From assembly GCA_003952965.2 (NCBI GenBank), contig CM025851.1:20460822-20524821 (forward strand): DNA of 64,000 nt. The letters run 5' to 3'. The notes beneath the pieces are model-generated. The model worked only from the letters and a program-made list of their open reading frames with translations, ran no database searches and was not told where the DNA came from. This DNA comes from Morella rubra. Its lineage: Eukaryota; Streptophyta; Magnoliopsida; Fagales; Myricaceae. Below are positions 22,876-34,228 of the stretch, piece by piece. The number at the start of each line of letters is the position of its first letter. Positions within the stretch are counted from its first letter, which is position 1. Position numbers and translations under genes: made by a program.

Positions 22876-22887
22876 TGGTATCAGAGC
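22876..22887 (+). other. Primer-binding site (initiator Met tRNA)
   Basis: TGGTATCAGAGC, three bases after the 5' LTR, is the standard complement of the plant initiator methionine tRNA 3' end used by copia elements. Confidence 0.88.
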
Positions 22888-23097
22888 TAGTTGATCAGGG
22901 ACCGGTGTCAGAGTGAGACGGTTGAGGTCATTTCGGAGTTGCCCAGTGGAAGAGTTGTCGGTCTAGAGTCAAGGCGGTTAGGGATCGTGTTAAGGTGCTG
23001 CTCGAGAGATCATTATTCATGCACAATTTGGGATTGTGAAGCTTGATAGTCTGAGACTAGGCTTGCTTGGGAGGACGTGAGACAACACCAAGTCACG

Positions 23098-24410
23098 ATG
23101 GCTGATCTAGCATAGTAGAGAAGCTTAATGACCATAATTATTCTATTTAGCAGATATGCATGGAGTCATATTTGCAGGGTCAAGATCTTTGAGAGGTAGT
23201 TGTAGGGAGTAACTCCACGCCACCTTCTACGGAGAATGCTGATGCACTCTGAAAGTGGCGAATTAAGGCTGGGAAAGCTTTGTTCGTAATCAAGATAATA
23301 GTTAAGAAATAAATGTTGGAGCACATCAGACACGTCACCACATCAAAGGGTGCGTGGGACGCATTGGCAACCCATTTTTCAAGGAAAAATTATATGAAGC
23401 TTCAACTATTGGAAAATGAGCTCATATCAACTACGCAGTGGGAGCTCATGATTAATCAGTATTTTACTAAGGTAAAGTCTCTTTGCCTAGAAATTTCTGA
23501 ATTAGGCTATTGAGCAAAAATTAATGAGCAATGTATGAGAAGAATTATTATCCATGGGTTAAGACCTGAATATCATGGATTCATTGCTGTGGTCCAAGGG
23601 TGGCCAACCCAACCTTCCTTGGAGGAGCTAGAAAATTTATTAACTAATCAATAAACTTTAGCAAAACAATTAGGTGGGGTTTCAATAAAGAATGAAGATG
23701 AGGCATTATATAGCAGTAGGATAGGTCGACACAAATTTTGGACGGGATCCAACTTCAAGAAGAAAGGGAAAGACGAAGAAAAAGAAGAAGAGTCATTGAA
23801 TCCTCAAGGTAGAAGCTCACAATCAGGGAGAGCTCAATGAAAAGACATTCAATATTGTAGACAACGGAATAATGAATGTTATAGTTGCGGTCAAAGAGGA
23901 CATTATGCTCGAGATTGTAAATTTAAGAAAGAGCATGTTGAAGGAAATTTGGTAACATCCGACAATCACCATGGTATGTATGATAGTGATGTCGAGTGAG
24001 ACTTCATGCTTTTCTTGCCACATTAGATAACAATATGTATGAGAGTGAAGATGAGTGAGACTTTTCCATTCTTACAAGTCCTGGAGATAAAGTCTACTTA
24101 GAAGAAGAGATAGACTTTGATGAGATAGCCACATGTTCTATTATTGAGCCAAAAGATGGCCAACAGATAGATCTTCAGGAAGTGGAAGAATTCATATCTC
24201 CAATTAGTGGAAAGGAAAGAGAGCCAAATATGTTTGGCAAAGAAGAAAGAGAAGGAAGACCATGACAGACAGGTGTGTATATAACACCAGATGAAGAGCT
24301 AAAAGAAAAAAGTATGAACATAACCGATGCTGAAGAATTCATTGGTGATGGAGACTTAATTCTTAGATTGAGATATTTCAATGACATTGTTGACGAAGAG
24401 AATGATGAAG
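23098..24410 (+). pseudogene. Copia gag pseudogene with CCHC zinc knuckle
   Basis: The ATG at 23098 begins a frame with the copia gag organisation: an N-terminal WxxW-like region, then HVTTSKGAWDALATHF and LLENELISTTQWELMINQYF typical of UBN2-type gag, and a zinc knuckle CYSCGQRGHYARDC (23877-23918). Several stops (for example just after the ATG, near 23512 and 23838) and frame changes make it non-functional. Downstream acidic frames to about 24410 may be the linker to the lost protease. Confidence 0.82.
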
Positions 24411-24484
24411 CATAAAAAAATGCAATGTGGAGAAAAAAAATAAAAGAAAAGATTGCTGCAGTGGTAAAGAATAACATTTGAGAT

Positions 24485-24706
24485 TTGGTGTTGAGAAGTC
24501 CCGATGAAGTCAAAACACTGTTAGAGGCTGAGGAATCGAATAACAGTAAAGCATTTAGAGAATTGACAGATATCACGACAACAGATAATATGATATCAAT
24601 ATTGGGTACTGAAAAATTATGGAAGCTTTGGCAACTGAATGTTAAGAATGCATACTTGCATGAATTGCTGGATCAAGGAAAATTCAGTGCTAAGGGGGAG
24701 TGTTAA
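24485..24706 (+). pseudogene. Copia reverse-transcriptase remnant
   Basis: A 73-codon open piece contains WKLWQLNVKNAYLHELLDQ, corresponding to the start of the copia RT domain just before its first catalytic aspartate region. It then runs directly into the purine tract and the 3' LTR. The junction shows a deletion that removed nearly all of pol. Confidence 0.75.
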
Positions 24707-25122
24707 AATATGCAGCACATAATTTTCTAAAATTAGAAATTGCGAGCAGAGTATGGACTAATCAAGAAAAGTGTTGTAGTTTCTCCCTTGCCAGATAAGC
24801 TTTTCCGCCAACTTAGAGCCCCTATAAATAGGTGAGTAAGGTAGTCATTTGGGTAAGTTGAAAAAGTGAGCAAATGAGCATGTGGTGTGTGCAAGAAGAA
24901 AGTGAAATCATGGAAGAGTGAAGTAAATATGTTGGTGATTGAAAAGAAGTGAGCTAGCTAAGAGAGAGTAGTGTCAGAAAGAGAGAAAATATAGAAAGTG
25001 TTTTTCTTGGAGAATGTACGTGAGGTGAAGTTCTCTCTAGCTAGTCTATGTGTGTGCTTATTGTAAAAATATTAGGATTGTATTTCTTTAATAAAATGAA
25101 TTTATTTGAGTTTTACTCAATA
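24701..25122 (+). repeat. 3' LTR of copia element
   Basis: 422 bp, TGTTAAAATATGC to TACTCAATA, with a TATA box at 24823-24830. The final CA has changed to TA. It is followed by the target duplication TGTTA. Confidence 0.92.
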
Positions 25123-27239
25123 TGTTAGCCTTGACGTCCTGTTATTGGTTAAGATGGCCTTGGAGGACGGTTAGGAGTAGTTGGTTGCTTACATTAATTG
25201 AAACAACATGGATGAAAATTTTCATAGACAAAGTGGTTGTGGACTCTTGATGAGGTCGATTATGGATAGTTATTGAGTAACTGAATGCTGATAAGGCGAT
25301 AGTTATTCTTAGAACTTCTATGTTGAATATTCTTTGTTTTGTGTGGGGACAGATTGTAACACCCCTCCCGTTTTAATTTCCCTAAATCTATCTTATTTAG
25401 CTTAATGAGTTGCTTTTATGACAATTTTTGTTAATTAATGTTAGTAATTATTTTCAAAGTTAAATAGAATGCTTTATGTGTTTATACAAGTCAATATTTT
25501 GTGAAATGTTAATCTTATCCTTAAATTGAATTTTTGTGAACTTTTGATCTCATTATTTTAATTTCTAATACATAAGATTATATTGACAAAAATTTCTTAT
25601 TGTCGAATAATTTACTGTTAAACAATTTGTATTTGCCGAATTATATACATTTCTTTCTTTTGATAATATGATTGGATGACCTAAGTTTTTAATGTCCTAA
25701 ATAATTATAAGCCTTGTTAATAATTTTTATTTAGGCAAGAAATTATCTAGAGTTGACCAAGCTTTGACTTTCTTTCTTTGGGTAATGATTGAGTTGGATT
25801 GTGGGCCCATTGGAAGGAATTAAATTTGGATATTTTGGGCTAGGTGTGGTGGATTTGAGCCTTGAATTTGGGCTTTAAAAACAAGCCCAAAACCTAAGCC
25901 CATTAGGGTCAAATGGCCGGCCAACCTATATGCTTTTTACCTAAATTAGTTTGAGTTTTAATGAGGCCCAATAACCTTTTTGACATGTAAAAATCTACCC
26001 ATTGTTGCCCAAATGAGCCAACTAGATCTATTGCGCTTTTAGGTTATCTTAAAGTTAATCATTTTATCCTAGAACTAGGTTTTAACCCTAAAGACCAAAC
26101 CATTGTTAACTTAGCATTTAAAAGAGTGAGTGAAGAGAGGGCCAACTTCATTTGCTCAGTTAAAAAAGAGAAATAAAGAGCTAGGGAGAGAGGCCACGAG
26201 AAAAAAGAGAAAGAAAGAAGAGAAAAGCGAAATAAGAAGAAAAAAAGGGAAAGAAAATAGAGAAGGGTGAAGAGTTCGACAACCTCCTCTCCATTTTTTT
26301 TCTCTATCTTTTTACTTCTTCTTTCTAACATTGTTCTTTTCTTTTAGGTGCATTTTAGAGCCAAGAAAGAAAACAATTGAGAGAGGTAAGGGCAGTTCAC
26401 GTTGGTTGGATTATGGTGTGTTGTGTGGTTGTTTGGTTGGTTTTGATGAGAAAAGAAATGGTTTTACAATACTTTTGAATTTGTACATATATTTTAATGA
26501 GTGTTCTATGACATATTGCTTGCATGTTAGTGTTAAGGTAGTGAAAGGGTTCTATGACAGGAAAATGGAAAAAACAAGGGTTTGAAGTTGCTCACTTTGT
26601 GTGATATTTGGTTGATTTCTATGTCTTGTTAATGTGCTATGATGCAAACGATGAGCTGAGGATGATATGAATCACGGTCAGTGACCAAAAGAGCTTAAAA
26701 TGGAGCAATATAGGCCACAGTTTGGCTAGAGAGAGATGCATGAGGTTTTGTTTGAAAACTTTGAAGAAAAGCTTGATGTTTTGAGACCTATTTCACTTTG
26801 ATGTGCTATGTTGGCAATTTTTTATGTGTCAACATGTTTCAAATAGTTCTAGAGACCAAATGCATGTTTAAGTTGACACCTATGCATGCCTAATAGAGAG
26901 AGAATGGTATGCATGTACGTTTTTTACTTATTAGTGATGTTTGGACATTAAGTGTATTATTGCATGTGTAAATCTGTCTTTCAAATATAAAAATTATTGT
27001 GGATGTTTTTAATTGAGTTCTGAACATATGGTAGAAATTTCAAATGGAAAAGATGTAAGATGAGTGAGAAAATAGAGTTTAGACTCGTGAGGGAAAAAAA
27101 TAAGAAATGTGCTGAGAAAATGGCTTAAAAGACTTAATTTTGTGACTTGAGATTTGAAGAGCAAACTGGACTTGTACAAATGTGGCCTAAGACATTTTCT
27201 AAGGCCTAAAAATGGACCCAAAACATAGACAAAAATCGA

Positions 27240-29632
27240 TGTCATATCCCGAGCTTTTAACATAACATGCATATTGTCTATGATATCATTGTTTGGGTTA
27301 GTAGTGCATTAGGGAGTAATTAGTGACTAAGTAAAATTAATTAGTACTTGATATATTAAGTTCAAAACCTTGATTAGGACCTGATTTAGTGAGATTTGGA
27401 GTTCACAAGTAACTGAGTTTTTATTCAGGAGGTTGAGGACTACGTATTGCATCAATTTAATTTTTTAAACTAGTAGGATGGGTTTTTGTCTGAAAATGAA
27501 CCACATGATTTTTATTCTACTAATATGTTGGGAGTTCATCCACGAGCTTATGGTTCAATTTTGGAGACTTTTTATTTTTCAGAAGCTAGTAGGTCGATTT
27601 TTGGAATTGTGGATAGAGATGAATTATGTACAGAGATGAATTACTGATAGAGATGAATAATGGGTAGAGATGAATTGTGGATAGAAATGAATTGTGGATA
27701 GAGATGAATTACGGATAGAGATGAATGTGGATAGAGATAAAATTGTAGATAGAGATGAAAATAGAATGGCTTATGAATAGAGATACGAAATTGATGAAAG
27801 AGATGACTACAAAAGCCTGACGAATACGATATAGATGCACGAGATTAGTAGAGCACAGTGAAGAGAGAGAAGTTTAGCATCGGCTTGTAATTCTAACATC
27901 TATGCTATTCTATTGAAAAAATCAAGTGTAAAAGAGGAGAGGTTAAACACGAGAAGATAGCTGTTTTGCCGGCAGCTGCATGCGGTTGACCGCCTTGAAT
28001 GCCTACAGCTAGTGCGGACTTATGTGTCTGTTGTGACTTTTGAGTCACTGAACTAGCCTAGACACGTGTCGCGATGTGACGATCAAGCTTGCTATAAATA
28101 GGGGGTGGCCGGCCATTTAAACTTACACCATCTCATTAGCAAATTGTGGGTTAAGCTTGAGATTAGTAGAGAAGTGAAGTAGAAGCAAGAAGAGGAAATC
28201 GATTAGTGAAGATCAAACTCGCTTAGAGGTAAAGTTTAGTTGGTTATCTTTGATTTCGATTCAGGTTTTCAAGATGATTTGTGAATCTCTTGTCTTTATT
28301 ATTCTAGCATCTCTTGATGTTGTTAGCATTTTTCTATTCTTCCTATTGTTCTTGATGTTCTTCGTGTTCTTGACGAAGAACAAGCTCGTCCTTTCGAAAA
28401 AGTATCATTTTCAAAGTTCGATTCGTTTTCAAGTTATTTTTCAACTTTGATCCGTTTCTTTTAAAAAATTCTTCCAAAACTTGTTTTTCAAAACTTGAAC
28501 ATATTTTTTTCCTTCTAATTTCAATACTTTTTATGTCAAAATTGGTATTTTCTACATGGTGATTAAGCCAGTTTTTAACCGAGAAATCAAAGTGTTGTTT
28601 TTGCCTTCACAACATTTCCTTTGAGAAATGTTTTATAATGTCCAATGATGGAAACGAGTTAAGGTGTTGCATATCATAAATGAGATGTATGGCGTTGATA
28701 TGAGACATGCATACTTAACTTGTACATTGGAAAGGAATATTGTGATGTTCAAGTATGGTTAAGGTGTTGCATATCATGAATGATATGTATGGGCGTTGAC
28801 ATGAGACATGCATACTTAACGTAATACTGTGAAGACGTGACAGTACTGTGCACAAGAGGATGTGTTCACTTGTTGTGACATTCTGGCCTCTCCGTCGTAC
28901 GCGGAAAGATCCTTTGTTAGGATAACTCACTTTGGGAGTTTGAGACTGTATTGTGCTCTGGGAGTACTGCTGCAAAGATACAAAGGTTACTTGTAACCCG
29001 TCACTCTGGCCAAGTGATTCACTCTGGGAGTGAGAGTAGTGGTGATTGAAAAAATGGAAAAGATCATTTTTTAAAATTGAGTCTTTTCATTTACTTTATT
29101 CTTCTGTTTTGAGATTTTATTGATGAACGAGTTTCTTCAATATCTTTTTCTTGTATCTGCTATCTATCTAACCACTAGCTTTACTGAGTCATTGGACTCA
29201 CTGTTGTTTGTTAAATTCTTTTAGCAGATGTTCAGAATGTACCTGGAGAATTTACTTAGACTTTGACTCATGAGGTTTTGATACTAAGCTGGTAGTTGAG
29301 TCTGGGTGACTAAGAACCTAGACATCATCGTTGAGAGCGTCCTGATTATATTTCCTAGCGATGATGAAGAGGAAGAGTAGAAGAGAATAAATAAAGACCT
29401 ATGTAGATTGTACTAAATTTAGTAGTTATTATGCCATGTTTTGTAGACGTACATAGAAAGCAAAATTGATACTCTTTTGTGATACAAAGGTTGGAATAAA
29501 AGGTCTTGATGATGTTTATTTCTTAGAATCATGTTGCTTTAACGATCCTCCCACTGGCCGTAACCTCAGTTTAATAGCGGCATCCATTACTATAAGATAA
29601 TGTTTGAGGTCTTAACGGTCCGGGCTATTACA
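27240..29632 (+). mobile_element. Solo LTR (different gypsy-type family) nested in copy 1
   Basis: Starts TGTCATATCCCGAG and ends GGTCCGGGCTATTACA. The flanks ATCGA (27235-27239) and GTTGA (29633-29637) differ by two transitions and may be a decayed 5-bp duplication. A TATA box GCTATAAATAGGGGG at 28093-28100 is followed by a leader near 28120-28235. It includes a minisatellite at 27600-27775 and a duplicated phrase GAGACATGCATACTTAAC (near 28700 and 28802). It shares the ACTGAG...CTCAC phrase with the long-LTR family. No coding region is present. Confidence 0.68.
27600..27775. repeat. 17-bp minisatellite, GATAGAGATGAATTGTG
   Basis: About nine diverged copies of GATAGAGATGAATTGTG lie head to tail within the LTR, upstream of its TATA box. 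Confidence 0.85.
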
Positions 29633-29949
29633 GTTGAGGCCCATTTAGACCTTAAATGAGCTCAAAAGAGAAAAGGGCTTTAAATATCTAAAATTGACAA
29701 GAGGTGACCTTTGGGCTCATAAATGTTTCTGGAAACCTTTTGAAAGCACAAACCTAGACCTATAAAAGAGGTTGAGACCGTGGGGCCTAACCTAAGAGTA
29801 GTAAAGTTTTGGGCCATGGGGCCCAATCCGAGTAAGAGAAGAGTAATGGGTCGTGAGGCCCAATCTTAAATGGTCAGATATTGGGCATGGAGAGCCCAAT
29901 GAAAAGGAAAAGAAATTTGTTACTTTAAATTGCATTGATGTGATATATT

Positions 29950-32914
29950 GAAGTTTGTTGAATTGTGATACAATATTTATATGGATATTATTTATAGCAT
30001 ATGCATCATGGTTCATGTATTGTGGTTGGTAGTAATATGGGAAAGTATTGACAAGTTGTGAGATAGTCTTGATTATTAGAAATGGAATATCGATGGGACA
30101 GTACCGCTCACTTTTGAGGGGATATACGCTCACCATTGACCGGGTCATTGGGTGGCCTCCTCTAGGTAGCGTACAAGTGAGACTCATAAGCTTGTCTCTC
30201 GGGGTCATATATGTAATTCTTAGCATTAAGGCAACTCAATTCACCTCAAAAGGGGGGGTGAATTGAGTTTCCAAACTTTTTCGATTTTAACCCCAAAATC
30301 CTGTTTGCATAGTAAGGGATAATTTAGCACAAATATTAACCAAATATTGACGCAACAAGTAAATAAGTGTTAAATGTAAAGAGTAGGGTTAGAAGAAGCA
30401 AACACAAGATTTTTAAGTGGTTCGGCAAACCCCGCGTACATTCACCTCTCAAGCTACTTTTCCAAGCCTTAGGTTTTCTCACTATGTTTCAAATAGTTTC
30501 ATTCTAGCTTTTGGGTGCTAGAAACCTTAAAAGCGCTTTTCCGGCTCAACACTCATAACTTAAGTGATTTTTGGGCCACCACTACAACCCAACTAAGCTT
30601 GAGATATACCCTAAGCTTCTTTTTTAGTGAACAACCTCACTAAAGAGAATCACCTCTTTTAAATAAGAATGATACAAGTATTTAACTATTCAAAGAGTGG
30701 ATAAGAAAATGAAAAGCTCTATCGTGGAAGAGAATATGGAATGCTCTAATTCACATAATGACAAGGATATGAAAGTGTAATTTGTAGTGAATGATATGAG
30801 AAATATGAATAAGAAGGTTTTAGATCTTTCTCGAGTTATAGAAATGATATATGATCGTTCTCTGTCGTTTTGAAACTAGCCGTTTTTAGCTGTTAGGGGT
30901 TGATTTGACAATTTTACCGTTGTACCGGTGGACCGCTTCAACGGAGCGAGTAATCATAAAATTTGAATGCTGTCAAATTTTTGTTTACGTGCCCAGGTCC
31001 CTTCATGAATAGAGTCGAGAGTGTATAACACTGCTACAACAAATGTTCAGAAATATTTTCAAAAACAGAAGGCTCTCTAAAAATATAACTAAGAGGTTTA
31101 TATAGGATGATTTGAAAATTTTAAGGTATTTTGGTTGTCAAACTTGTATAAGCAGTTTGAAAGATATGCAAGTGTATGATTCAAATCCTTGTTAAAAGTG
31201 AAACTAAGAGTTACAAGATAACCTATGGTCTTGAATCTTCACTTTGAAGCTCGGTTGCATCTTCTTGTCTTTGACTCCTTTGATAAAAAACTGTCTTTGA
31301 AGATGCTTCACAACACAAATTCAACTGATTAAGGATTTATATGGGAGAACAATGAAACCATAAAGACGACATTTTGTTGAATTGATGATAGAAGATATTT
31401 ATATGGATATTATTTAAGTTGTAAGTATGCATTGTAAAGAAGTGAAGACGTCATAGATCATGAGAGGTATTGTGTCGTTGGTAGTAATAGCTGGGAAAGT
31501 ATTGACAAGTTGTGAGATCTTGTCTTGGTTATTACCTAATGGAATATCGGATAATTTATAGCTATGCATCATGGTTCACAAGTTGTGACCGATGTACACT
31601 TTTGAGGGGATATACGCTCACCATTGACCGGTCATTGGGTGGCCTCCTCTAGGTACGTACAAGTGAGACTCATAAGCTTGTCTCTCGGGTCATATATGTA
31701 ATTCTTAGCATTAAGGCAACTCAATTCACTCAAAAGGGGGGGTGAATTGAGTTTCCAAACTTTTTTCGATTTTAACCCCCAAAATCGTGTTTGCAAAGTA
31801 AAGGATAATTTAGCACAAATATTAACCAAATATTGACGCAACAAGTAAATAAGTGTTAAATGTAAAAGTAGGGTTAGAAAAGCAAACACAATATTTTTAA
31901 GTGGTTCGGCAAACCCCGCGTACATTCACCTCTCAAGCTACTTTCCAAGCCTTAGGTTTTCTCACTATGTTTCAAATAGTGTTCATTCTAGCTTTTGGGT
32001 GCTAGAAAACCTTAAAAGCGCTTTTCCGGCTCAACACTCATAACTTAAGTGATTTTTCGGGCTCACTACTCACAACCCAACCAAGCTTGAGATATACCCT
32101 CTCTAAGCTTCTTATTTAGTGAACAACTCACTAAATGAATCACCTCTTTTAAATAAGAAGATACAAGTATTTAACTATCTCAAAGAGTAGATAAGAAAAA
32201 TGGAAAGCTCTATCGGTGGATAAGAAAATGGAAAGCTCTATCTCTTTTGATTCACACAATGACAAGGATATGAAAGTGTAATTTGTGTGAATGATATGAG
32301 AAATATGAATAAGAAGGTTTTAGATCTTTCTCAGCTATAAAATGATATATGATCGTTCTCTCTCGTTTTGAAACTAGCCGTTTTTAGCTGTTAGGGGTTG
32401 ATTTGACAATTTTACCGTTGTACCGGTGACCGCTTCAACTAGCCGTTGTCATAAAATTTGAATGCTGTCAATTTTTGTCCTACGTGCCGAGTTGACCGCT
32501 TCATATAGAGGTCGACCATTACACATCTTTACATAGACCGCTTTAAAAAGCCATTTTTTATATTTTTGAAATCCCAATTTCAAAAATCAACTCCTCAAAA
32601 ATATAACTAAAGTTTAAGAGTTTATATAGAGATAATTTGAAAACACTTAAGACACATTTTTGTTGTCAAGCTTGTGATAAGAAGATTATGGATGGTTTGA
32701 AAGATATGCAAGTGTATGATTCAACTCCTTGTTAAAAGTGAAACTAAGAGTTACAAGGTTATACCCTATGGTCTTGAATCTTCACTTTTGAGCTCGTTGC
32801 ATCTTCTTGTCTTTGACTCTTTGATAAAAATGACTGTCTTTGAAGATGTTTATTTTGTAAACTCAGTCCATTTATTGAAATCATCAAAATATCGATTGTG
32901 AACAAAAGGCAACA
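29950..32914. repeat. 1.4-kb tandem duplication spanning an LTR border
   Basis: The stretch about 29955-31365 is repeated at about 31370-32914. Both copies contain part of the copy-1 host LTR (GGGGATATACGCTCACCATTG at 30118 and 31607) and the same junction into a minus-strand LTR that begins TGTAATTCTTAGCATTAAGG (30212 and about 31696). The copies differ by many 1-4-base indels, often in homopolymers, and by a few longer ones, out of proportion to substitutions. Confidence 0.8.
30212..32914 (-). mobile_element. Copia-type (SIRE-like) solo LTR, partly duplicated
   Basis: Read on the minus strand it starts TGTTGCCTTTTGTTCACAAT (32914) and ends with the CTCAATTCACCCCCC-type phrase then TTAATGCTAAGAATTACA. 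The flanks ATATA (30207-30211) and ATACA (32915-32919) are near identical. The full-length unit is probably about 31696-32914. The first part (30212-31365) is the duplicated fragment described separately. It is the same family as the + strand LTR at 48704-52177: shared start, CGGTTCGGCAAAC-type and CTAGCTTTTGGGTGCTAG-type phrases. No coding region. Confidence 0.65.
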
Positions 32915-34205
32915 ATACAGCGTACAAGTGTGAGGATATGATGAGGGTTGTTAGTCAGAGATCATCAGTGTTAGCATTCGCATTATATGCATTACACATT
33001 TGATTTCATTCTTTATTGGTTAATTAATTATGTGCAATGTTTTAATTTTTTTCTTATTATTATTAATTGTTGACATGCTTCCTTCTCTGACCTTACTGAG
33101 TTCTTAAGATTCACCCTTATTTATTTTGTTGTTGCATGTACTTTTAAAATAAATTAGCAGAAGGTGAGGGTGTAGAAGAACTACCAAATATATATGATCT
33201 CGACCTGTTTGTCCTCTTAGTGCACTTTCGGGTTTGGGTGTTGGATACTTATGAAGTGGTAGTTGAACACTATTGGTTTCAAAAGGACCTACCCCTGATT
33301 ACCCTACCTACTCCCTGGATCCCCGACATGCAGGTAGAGACGACACTGGCTAACGGCATAGTTGACCTCACGAGCACTGATAATGACCCCTAGGTTTTTA
33401 GTTAGTAGTTTTTGGAAATGTAACTTGTGAAATTATATTTTCCTTTTCAGTTATTTATATATTTTGTTATATCTCAATAGATAGGCTATAGTGAGCTTTT
33501 GGAATGCTCACACTTTTGTATAGTAGCCACTTTTGCTATAGTCCTTATAAAGGATACAGTTACACCTCTCAATGGTATAATATTAATTTTTCGTCCTATT
33601 TTTTGATATGAATGTCTTACGTTATGACTTTTTCGTATTGACCATAACCTTTTATTAACTTCCAACGTCCTTGTCGTATTACCTTTCCTTTCACTAATTA
33701 ATACAACATAATTGAAAGGCTTTAAAATATTTTTCATAATTTATTAATATAAGCCTTCGTTTCTAATAAATCGACATTTTTATTAACCCTCTAAGTTAAC
33801 TAGCTTGTTTTTTGTAAATCTTTTGCTAAATTCTATGAGGGAATTTTGGTCATTTGACATCAAGAGGATTATCGTGCTATAATCTCACTATAATTGTGCA
33901 TTCTATTACTATAAAGAGATCCTAAAGGTTTATACGAGCACGAGGCATGACACATATAGAAGAGAGTGAGATCCTAAGTGTTTTTGATGTATTTAGTATT
34001 ATGTGTAAACATTGTAATAAGTTGATGGCTTGACTAAGGACCCGTGTGTGTAAGGGCCTTAGTTTTCCTTCATACGTCGGTGATCGTATAAAGGTTGTAG
34101 TAATTTTCTTATAGTTTTACTATGTGATTGTGGTTGATTGAGTGTGTAGCAACACTTGGTATTGCATAAGGCAGAAAATTTTACAAAGATTTTGCCTGTG
34201 ACAGT

Positions 34206-34217
34206 TAGTATCAGAGT
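34206..34217 (+). other. Gypsy element primer-binding site
   Basis: TAGTATCAGAGT, one or two bases off TGGTATCAGAGC, directly follows an LTR-like ending TGCCTGTGACA (34203). It belongs to the outer gypsy element whose gag begins just downstream. The 5' LTR of that element is broken up by the insertions to the left, and its start was not found. Confidence 0.6.
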
Positions 34218-34228
34218 GGGGTTTGACA

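Larger units (their letters stand above)
22437..25122 (+). mobile_element. Ty1/copia LTR retrotransposon, internally deleted
   Basis: Two LTRs (22437-22872 and 24701-25122) begin TGTTAAAATATGCAGCAC. The outer flanks are TGTTA on both sides (22432-22436 and 25123-25127). A primer site TGGTATCAGAGC lies three bases after the 5' LTR and a purine tract TAAGGGGGAG just before the 3' LTR. Each LTR holds a TATA box (CCTATAAATAGG). The 1828-bp interior keeps a gag gene with stops and a short piece of reverse transcriptase. Protease, integrase and most of the polymerase are gone, so it could only move with helper proteins. Confidence 0.92.
25355..33952 (+). mobile_element. Solo LTR of a long-LTR gypsy-type family (copy 1), with nested insertions
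   Basis: Starts TGTAACACCCCTCCCG and ends GCACGAGGCATGACA. The flanks are CAGAT (25350-25354) and CATAT (33953-33957), a 5-bp duplication with one change. With the nested blocks 27240-29632 and 30212-32914 removed, about 3.5 kb remains. That is close to the 3.84-kb second copy at 34380-38217, with which it shares the start, the phrase CTTTTGATCTCATT, the phrase GACCTTACTGAGTT and the ending CATTCTATTACTATAAAGAG. No internal region is attached, so it is a solo LTR left by recombination. A purine-rich leader lies at about 26110-26280. Confidence 0.8.
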
